In this document: in pieces, positions 15,701-19,721 of the stretch | How the letters are laid out: the number at the start of each line of letters is the position of its first letter | How positions within the stretch are numbered: the stretch's first letter is position 1 | From: an uncultured Oscillospiraceae bacterium | GTDB taxonomy: Bacteria; Bacillota; Clostridia; Oscillospirales; Oscillospiraceae | NCBI GenBank assembly: GCA_934621665.1 | Contig: CAKTUT010000009.1 | Location: 1-19,721, forward strand | Direction of reading: 5' to 3' | DNA: 19,721 nt | Notes under the pieces: model-generated | Database searches by the model: none | What the model was told of the DNA's origin: nothing | Seen by the model: the letters and a program-made list of their open reading frames with translations, nothing else | Position numbers and translations under genes: made by a program

Positions 15701-16537
15701 TCAGCGGTTCGCGTACTGCGTGATAATAAAGATTTCCTCCAGCGCGTCAATGTCGCACGAGGGTTCAAGCGTTGCGTATTTTGCCACGCCCGTCTCGTCA
15801 AGCGAGACGTTTGTCAGATAGCCCAGCAGCAGTCCGCGCGGATAGAGCGTAGAGCCGGTGGTGACCACCTGATCGTCGTTTTTCAAAATCGCATCCGTAG
15901 GCAGGTAGTTCATACGCAGGATGCTGCTGCCGTCGGCCAGATATGTGCCCTGCACCACGCCCGCATAGCCGGACGAGGCGATGGAGGCGCTGATTTCCAT
16001 GGACGAGTCGAGGATGGTTGTGATCGTCGCCCAGTTTGTGCCGACCGACGTAATCAGACCGATGACCTGTCCGTTTTCGGTGACGGCGCACATGCCCTCT
16101 TCCAGACCGGAGTTCGTGCCCTTGCCGATGGTGAACTCACTTTTATAGTTGGAGGAATTCCATGAAATGATATACGCCGACACGAATACATAGTCCTCAT
16201 GCTCGTCCGACAGATCCAGCAGCATTTTCAGCCGCTCGTTTTCACGCTGAAGCGTCTCGGCGCTGCGCACATCCTCCTCCATTTGCAGGATTCTGCGCTC
16301 CAGCTCCTGATTCTTTGCCTGAAGCGACTCATAGGAGAACAGATAGTTATAGTACCGCTCGGCCTGCCGGTCAATGGCGGCCACGCCGCTTCGGATGGGG
16401 GAGAGGATCGTTCCCACCAGATTTTTCAGCACCGGCGTCCCGGAGGAGACAGCCGTGACAACGGTAATGAGAATGGCCAGAATCACTGCGACAATCAAGA
16501 GCGTCTTGACGCGTGCCGACCAGAAGTGCTTATTCAA
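15701..16537 (-). CDS. mreC: Cell shape-determining protein MreC
   Basis: A 278-residue protein with a short cytoplasmic tail, one membrane segment (about 12-32), a coiled coil (about 66-115, rich in Leu/Glu/Gln/Arg), and the beta-rich MreC domain with SWNSSNYKSEFTIGKGTNSG and GMCAVTENGQVIGLITSVG. MreC links the cytoplasmic elongation machinery to PBP2 outside the membrane. The start is TTG, preceded by GGGGTGAT, which matches the 3' part of the extended Shine-Dalgarno sequence. It lies 33 bp after maf. mreB, usually immediately upstream, is absent. Confidence 0.95.
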   Translation of the reverse strand: MNKHFWSARVKTLLIVAVILAILITVVTAVSSGTPVLKNLVGTILSPIRSGVAAIDRQAERYYNYLFSYESLQAKNQELERRILQMEEDVRSAETLQRENERLKMLLDLSDEHEDYVFVSAYIISWNSSNYKSEFTIGKGTNSGLEEGMCAVTENGQVIGLITSVGTNWATITTILDSSMEISASIASSGYAGVVQGTYLADGSSILRMNYLPTDAILKNDDQVVTTGSTLYPRGLLLGYLTNVSLDETGVAKYATLEPSCDIDALEEIFIITQYANR

Positions 16538-16570
16538 GGAATCACCCCGATTCGTTCCGTATAAAATCGC

Positions 16571-17137
16571 TTACGCGCCAAGCACGCCGTGCACGCGCAG
16601 CATTTCATAAAGCGTGCACATGGGAAGCCCCATGACCGTAAAATAGTCGCCGGACAGGTGGCTGACAAACACACACGCGCGGCCCTGAATGCCATATGCG
16701 CCGGCCTTGTCCATCGGTTCGCCGGTTGCGATATAATCGCAGATTTCCGCGTCGGAAAGATCGCGGAATGTGACCTCGGTTTTTACCACGCGCGTGTCGG
16801 CCTTGCCGTCTGCGTATACGCTCAGGCCGGTCATGACCTCATGCGTGCGGCCGGAGAGCATCCGCAGCATCTGCGCGGCCTGCGCCTCGCTGTGCGGCTT
16901 GCCGAGAATCACATTGTCGCACACGACAATGGTATCGGCAGAGATAATCACGCTGTCCGGGCATTGGGCTGCCACAGCCTGCGCCTTGGCGGCGCTGACG
17001 CGCGCAACCTCATGCTCTGCCGGGAGTTCCGGGTTCATCGTCTCGTCAATGTCGGCGGTTTTTACCGCAAATGGGATGTTCAGCAGCCCCAGAAGCTCTC
17101 TGCGGCGCGGAGAGCCGGAGGCAAGAATCAGCTTCAA
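16571..17137 (-). CDS. maf: Maf-family nucleoside triphosphate pyrophosphatase
   Basis: A 188-residue Maf/Ham1-fold enzyme starting MKLILASGSPRRRELLGLL, with the SxSPRR substrate loop, ISADTIVVCDNVILGKP (catalytic Asp region) and MLRMLSGRTHEVMTG. Maf proteins hydrolyse non-canonical or UTP/dTTP-type nucleotides, and overexpression affects septation in Bacillus. Two TTG codons are candidate starts: 17146 has AAAGGA only 1-2 bases ahead, while 17137 has it 10 bases ahead and gives the usual family N terminus, so 17137 is chosen. It lies 24 bp after the U32 gene, in the maf-mreCD arrangement known from Bacillus. Confidence 0.94.
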   Translation of the reverse strand: MKLILASGSPRRRELLGLLNIPFAVKTADIDETMNPELPAEHEVARVSAAKAQAVAAQCPDSVIISADTIVVCDNVILGKPHSEAQAAQMLRMLSGRTHEVMTGLSVYADGKADTRVVKTEVTFRDLSDAEICDYIATGEPMDKAGAYGIQGRACVFVSHLSGDYFTVMGLPMCTLYEMLRVHGVLGA

Positions 17138-17161
17138 ATTCGTCAAGTCCTTTCGCCGCGC

Positions 17162-19252
17162 TTATTCCACGCCTCTTGCGTAGAGGCCGCGCGTATAGCT
17201 TCCGGCGTCAAAGCGGCCGCCGGTCTGGTATTCATATAAAATGGTATCAATTTCGCCGGGGTTTTCCGTGGTAAACTGCATCCGCAGCGCCCACAGTCCC
17301 ATTCCACGAAACGCTTCTTTCTTATCCAGCAGATAGAGCTTTTTGCCGTTGAGCACCACGCTCCGGCACGTGCCGGGGTCCTTAACCACCGGGAATTCCT
17401 CGCCCATGCGGTCAGTCAGCTTCACGGGCGCTGCCGTGTCGCAGCTGCATACGCCGGTGCGGTTCTTCATCAGGCAGTTTTCCGTCAGCATTAGCGGCAG
17501 ACGGCCGTAGATCAGCACCTCACTCGGCACAGCCTTGGAGATATCGCGAATCTGCGGCAGCGTCAGCTCAAAGGACAGCAGCTGCGAGTCCATCCCCTGC
17601 GCGCGCAGATAGTGCATGGCACGGGAGTTATAGATGTTCAGGCCAAAATCGCCGCGCACGGCGAAGCCCGCGGCCTTGCCCACGCGCATCTGACCGAGAT
17701 TTCCAACCAGAAGCTGCCGCACACCCATAAGATACGCCTTTTTCAGCTGCTCGGCAATCCGGGCATTCTCACCGCTCCAGAATACGCGCGGCAAAATCGC
17801 CGCCAGCTGCGTCTCCACGCCAAGGCGCGCCGGCAGATCAGGATTTTCCACGATCTCCGACAGCGGCACATACAAAACCGCCGGGTGCAGCGAAAGCATC
17901 TTTGACGTAATCTGCTGCACTGTGCGCACGGCAACGGTCAGCTGCGGCTCGCCGGACATTCCATCATAGAGCGCCGGGGCGTTATAGGCATTGATCTGCC
18001 GCAGCGGTGTGCGGCCGCGCCGCGCCGTCAGCTCCGCCAGCACATCGCGCCGCATGGCATTGATCGCCGAGGCCGGGAGCATCAGTCCCGCGTCAATCAC
18101 CGCGCGCATCTGCACGCAGCGATACGGCGTACCGCCCGTCTTGCCGAGCCGCTCGGACAGCTCATCCTCGGTCAGCGAGCGCACCTGCGCCTCCTGCGGC
18201 ACAGGGCCGCGCGCCTTGCACACATGTCCGTCGTCGTCCTCAACGGCCAGCTGCGCGGGCTCGCCGCGCCGGATAATGGCATAAAAGCGGACGGGAATGC
18301 GCAGATTTTCACCGTTTTCATATGTCGCACGCGCCGTGGCGAACAGCTCGCGGTTATCCTCGGGCTCTTGCCGCGTGCCGAACATCGACACGCCGGTCTT
18401 GCCCAGATAATAGCCCTGCGTAAAGCCCTGCCGCGAGAACGCGGCCTCCAGCTCCTCCAGATCGTTTTCCGTTACCGGCTTGCCGTCGAGTGCGGCACGG
18501 TAGGCCTTGGTCACCACGGCCACATACTCCGGGCGCTTCATGCGCCCCTCAATTTTCAGCGATGTTACGCCGATGCGGCGCAGCTCGTCGAGATATTCAA
18601 TCAGGCAGTTATCGCGCAGGCTGAGCGGGTAGCGCGACGGCTCGAACCGGCCGTAGCCATAGGGCAGGCGGCACGGCTGCGCGCACTGGCCGCGGTTGCC
18701 GCTGCGGCGGCCGATGACCGACGAGAGATAACACTGTCCCGAATAGCACATGCAAAGCGCGCCGTGGACAAATACCTCAATCTCCACCGGGCTTCTGCGG
18801 CAGATGTGCGCAAGCTCCTCGCGCGGCAGCTCCCGCGCGAGCACCACGCGCGTCACGCCGAGCTCCGCCGCCTGCTGCACGCCCTCCAGCGAATGGATGC
18901 TCATCTGCGTGGACGCGTGAATAGCGACCTCGGGCGCAATTTCGCGGCAAAGCGCCACCATGCCCAGATCCTGCACGATAAACGCGTCGATACCGAACGC
19001 GGCGGCAGTGCGGATAACATCGGCAGCCTGTACCATTTCGCGGTCAGACACCAGCGTATTGAGCGTCAGGTGCACCTTGACGCCGCGCACGTGGCAGTAG
19101 ACAATTGCCTCGCGCAGCTCATCGGCGGAAAAATTCTGCGCGCCCATGCGCGCGTTAAACGCGTCATAGCCCAGATATACGGCGTTTGCGCCGTTCTGAA
19201 CGGCGGCGCGCAGCGCCTCCATCGACCCGGCGGGGGATAACAGTTCCATCAT
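17162..19252 (-). CDS. U32 family peptidase / RlhA-like hydroxylase with DUF3656
   Basis: A 696-residue U32 protein. The family signature EVFVHGALCMCYSGQCYLS (159-177) is intact, and the cysteines C167-x6-C174-x15-C190-x3-C194 fit the pattern seen in U32 RNA hydroxylases, where they are thought to hold an Fe-S cluster. After the U32 core comes a DUF3656-like region (about 370-410, ending LPASAINAMRRDVLAEL), and a second half with further cysteines near 595-625. The same layout occurs in E. coli RlhA, which hydroxylates 23S rRNA C2501; a protease role is the older annotation. RNA hydroxylation here is inference. The first of two adjacent ATGs follows GAGG by seven bases. First gene of the maf-mre-lepA operon. 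Confidence 0.9.
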   Translation of the reverse strand: MMELLSPAGSMEALRAAVQNGANAVYLGYDAFNARMGAQNFSADELREAIVYCHVRGVKVHLTLNTLVSDREMVQAADVIRTAAAFGIDAFIVQDLGMVALCREIAPEVAIHASTQMSIHSLEGVQQAAELGVTRVVLARELPREELAHICRRSPVEIEVFVHGALCMCYSGQCYLSSVIGRRSGNRGQCAQPCRLPYGYGRFEPSRYPLSLRDNCLIEYLDELRRIGVTSLKIEGRMKRPEYVAVVTKAYRAALDGKPVTENDLEELEAAFSRQGFTQGYYLGKTGVSMFGTRQEPEDNRELFATARATYENGENLRIPVRFYAIIRRGEPAQLAVEDDDGHVCKARGPVPQEAQVRSLTEDELSERLGKTGGTPYRCVQMRAVIDAGLMLPASAINAMRRDVLAELTARRGRTPLRQINAYNAPALYDGMSGEPQLTVAVRTVQQITSKMLSLHPAVLYVPLSEIVENPDLPARLGVETQLAAILPRVFWSGENARIAEQLKKAYLMGVRQLLVGNLGQMRVGKAAGFAVRGDFGLNIYNSRAMHYLRAQGMDSQLLSFELTLPQIRDISKAVPSEVLIYGRLPLMLTENCLMKNRTGVCSCDTAAPVKLTDRMGEEFPVVKDPGTCRSVVLNGKKLYLLDKKEAFRGMGLWALRMQFTTENPGEIDTILYEYQTGGRFDAGSYTRGLYARGVE

Positions 19253-19470
19253 ACTTCTTCCTCATATTCCCATCGCAATCGGCGCAGGAGCAAAGTCCGC
19301 GCGCCAGCGTATAAAAATCCGCATACATTATAGCACAATCCCCCGCGTCAGGAAAGTGGCATTTGCGGGAAATTGTAAACGTTTCGTTTCTTTTTCATGA
19401 ATTTTGCGCAGAAAGAAACAGAAGCCTCCCGTGGAAGACTCCTTTAAAATGCTTGCAGCAACGCATCAAA
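19253..19470. promoter_or_regulatory. Upstream region and probable promoter of the U32-maf-mre operon
   Basis: On the minus strand a perfect TATAAT (plus 19327-19332) is preceded by TG with one base between, an extended -10 element, about 75 bp upstream of the U32 start. No good -35 is seen at 16-18 bases; TCCTGA is the nearest candidate. The rest, up to the MITE-like element at 19471, is A/T-rich, and I see no gene in it. Confidence 0.6.
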
Positions 19471-19634
19471 GCCTCCCTTGTGCAAAGGGAGGTGGCGAGG
19501 CGTACGCCGAGTCGGAGGGATTGTACAGTAAAATATCGCCCCCACTATGATCTATTATCGGCGAAATTGCAGAAGCGATCGTTTACAATCCCTCAGTCAG
19601 CTTCGCTGACAGCTCCCTTTACACAAGGGAGCCT
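19471..19634. mobile_element. MITE-like non-autonomous element
   Basis: About 164 bp bounded by long imperfect inverted repeats of roughly 50 bases: the left end reads GCCTCCCTTGTGCAAAGGGA and finishes GGAGGGATTGTA near 19525; the right end, read in reverse, gives GGCTCCCTTGTGTAAAGGGA and finishes GAGGGATTGTA (19584). Each end also carries its own small hairpin (CTCCCTTGTG.AAAGGGAG). The roughly 60-base centre has no ORF. This looks like the MITE-type repeats frequent in gut Clostridia. Clear target-site duplications are not visible. Confidence 0.8.
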
Positions 19635-19644
19635 AAAAGGTACG

Positions 19645-19676
19645 AAAAACCGCCACTCTGCCAAGTGACGGTTTTT
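19645..19676 (-). terminator. Intrinsic terminator of a gene beyond the right edge
   Basis: AAAAACCGCCACT (19645-19657) pairs with AGTGACGGTTTTT (19664-19676). The single mismatch on the plus strand becomes a G-U wobble on the minus strand, favouring minus-strand use. It ends in Ts on the minus strand, so it probably closes a minus-strand gene whose end lies at or beyond position 19721. Confidence 0.75.
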
Positions 19677-19680
19677 GCGC

Positions 19681-19700
19681 GGTCTAACGTGAATTAGACC
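19681..19700. other. Short perfect inverted repeat near the right edge
   Basis: GGTCTAA (19681-19687) and TTAGACC (19694-19700) form a perfect 7-bp stem with a 6-base loop, right beside the terminator at 19645-19676. Its role is unknown; it may be part of the same 3' region. Confidence 0.5.
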
Positions 19701-19721
19701 TACCAATTACTTTTCACATTG

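Noticed and set aside
18224..19240. Plus-strand open frame of 338 codons opposite the U32 gene
   Set aside because: Mirror frame of a strongly conserved protein; composition rich in Arg/His/Ala with no domain and no Shine-Dalgarno sequence.
19363..19668. Plus-strand open frame of 101 codons at the right edge
   Set aside because: It is composed largely of the MITE-like inverted repeats and has no recognisable protein sequence.

Overview
The window is a GC-rich chromosomal stretch of housekeeping genes, most likely from a spore-forming or spore-derived Gram-positive anaerobe of the Clostridia (Oscillospirales/Ruminococcaceae-like). This is inferred from the SpoIIIJ-type lipoprotein YidC paired with Jag/KhpB, a putative L13 leader ahead of rplM-rpsI, a DUF3656-type U32 protein, and short palindromic GTAGGGG-type repeats plus a MITE-like element of the sort common in gut Clostridia. 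I found no phage, CRISPR, rRNA, tRNA or defence genes.

Layout from left to right. Positions 1-185 hold dispersed repeats. Then come plsY (phosphatidic acid synthesis) and a TtcA-family tRNA thiolase, both on the minus strand. The only plus-strand genes are rplM-rpsI, with a consensus promoter, a structured leader and a strong terminator. Next are three single-gene minus-strand units, each with its own promoter and terminator-like hairpin: an unrecognised lipoprotein, a YitT-family membrane protein and a CapA-family metallophosphatase. The minus-strand cluster rpmH-rnpA-yidD-yidC-jag follows, driven by a near-perfect promoter upstream of rpmH and closed by a 14-bp terminator after jag. Right of it, also on the minus strand and transcribed in the order U32 peptidase, maf, mreC, mreD, mrdA, lepA, hemW, is a probable long operon. 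Positions 19253-19721 carry its promoter, a MITE-like element and the terminator of a gene beyond the right edge.

Functionally, mreC-mreD-mrdA supply part of the lateral-wall elongation machinery. yidC, yidD and jag serve membrane protein insertion and RNA binding. rnpA, ttcA and the U32 protein act on RNA, and lepA, rplM, rpsI and rpmH on the ribosome. The gene-order oddities are that the rpmH-jag cluster lacks dnaA on one side and mnmE/mnmG on the other, and that mreB is absent next to mreCD.

I saw no convincing previously undescribed system. The most interesting unexplained material is non-coding: the repeat families at operon boundaries, the multi-hairpin region after jag, and competing base-pairings in the rplM leader. 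All calls come from reading the sequence; no search or folding was run.
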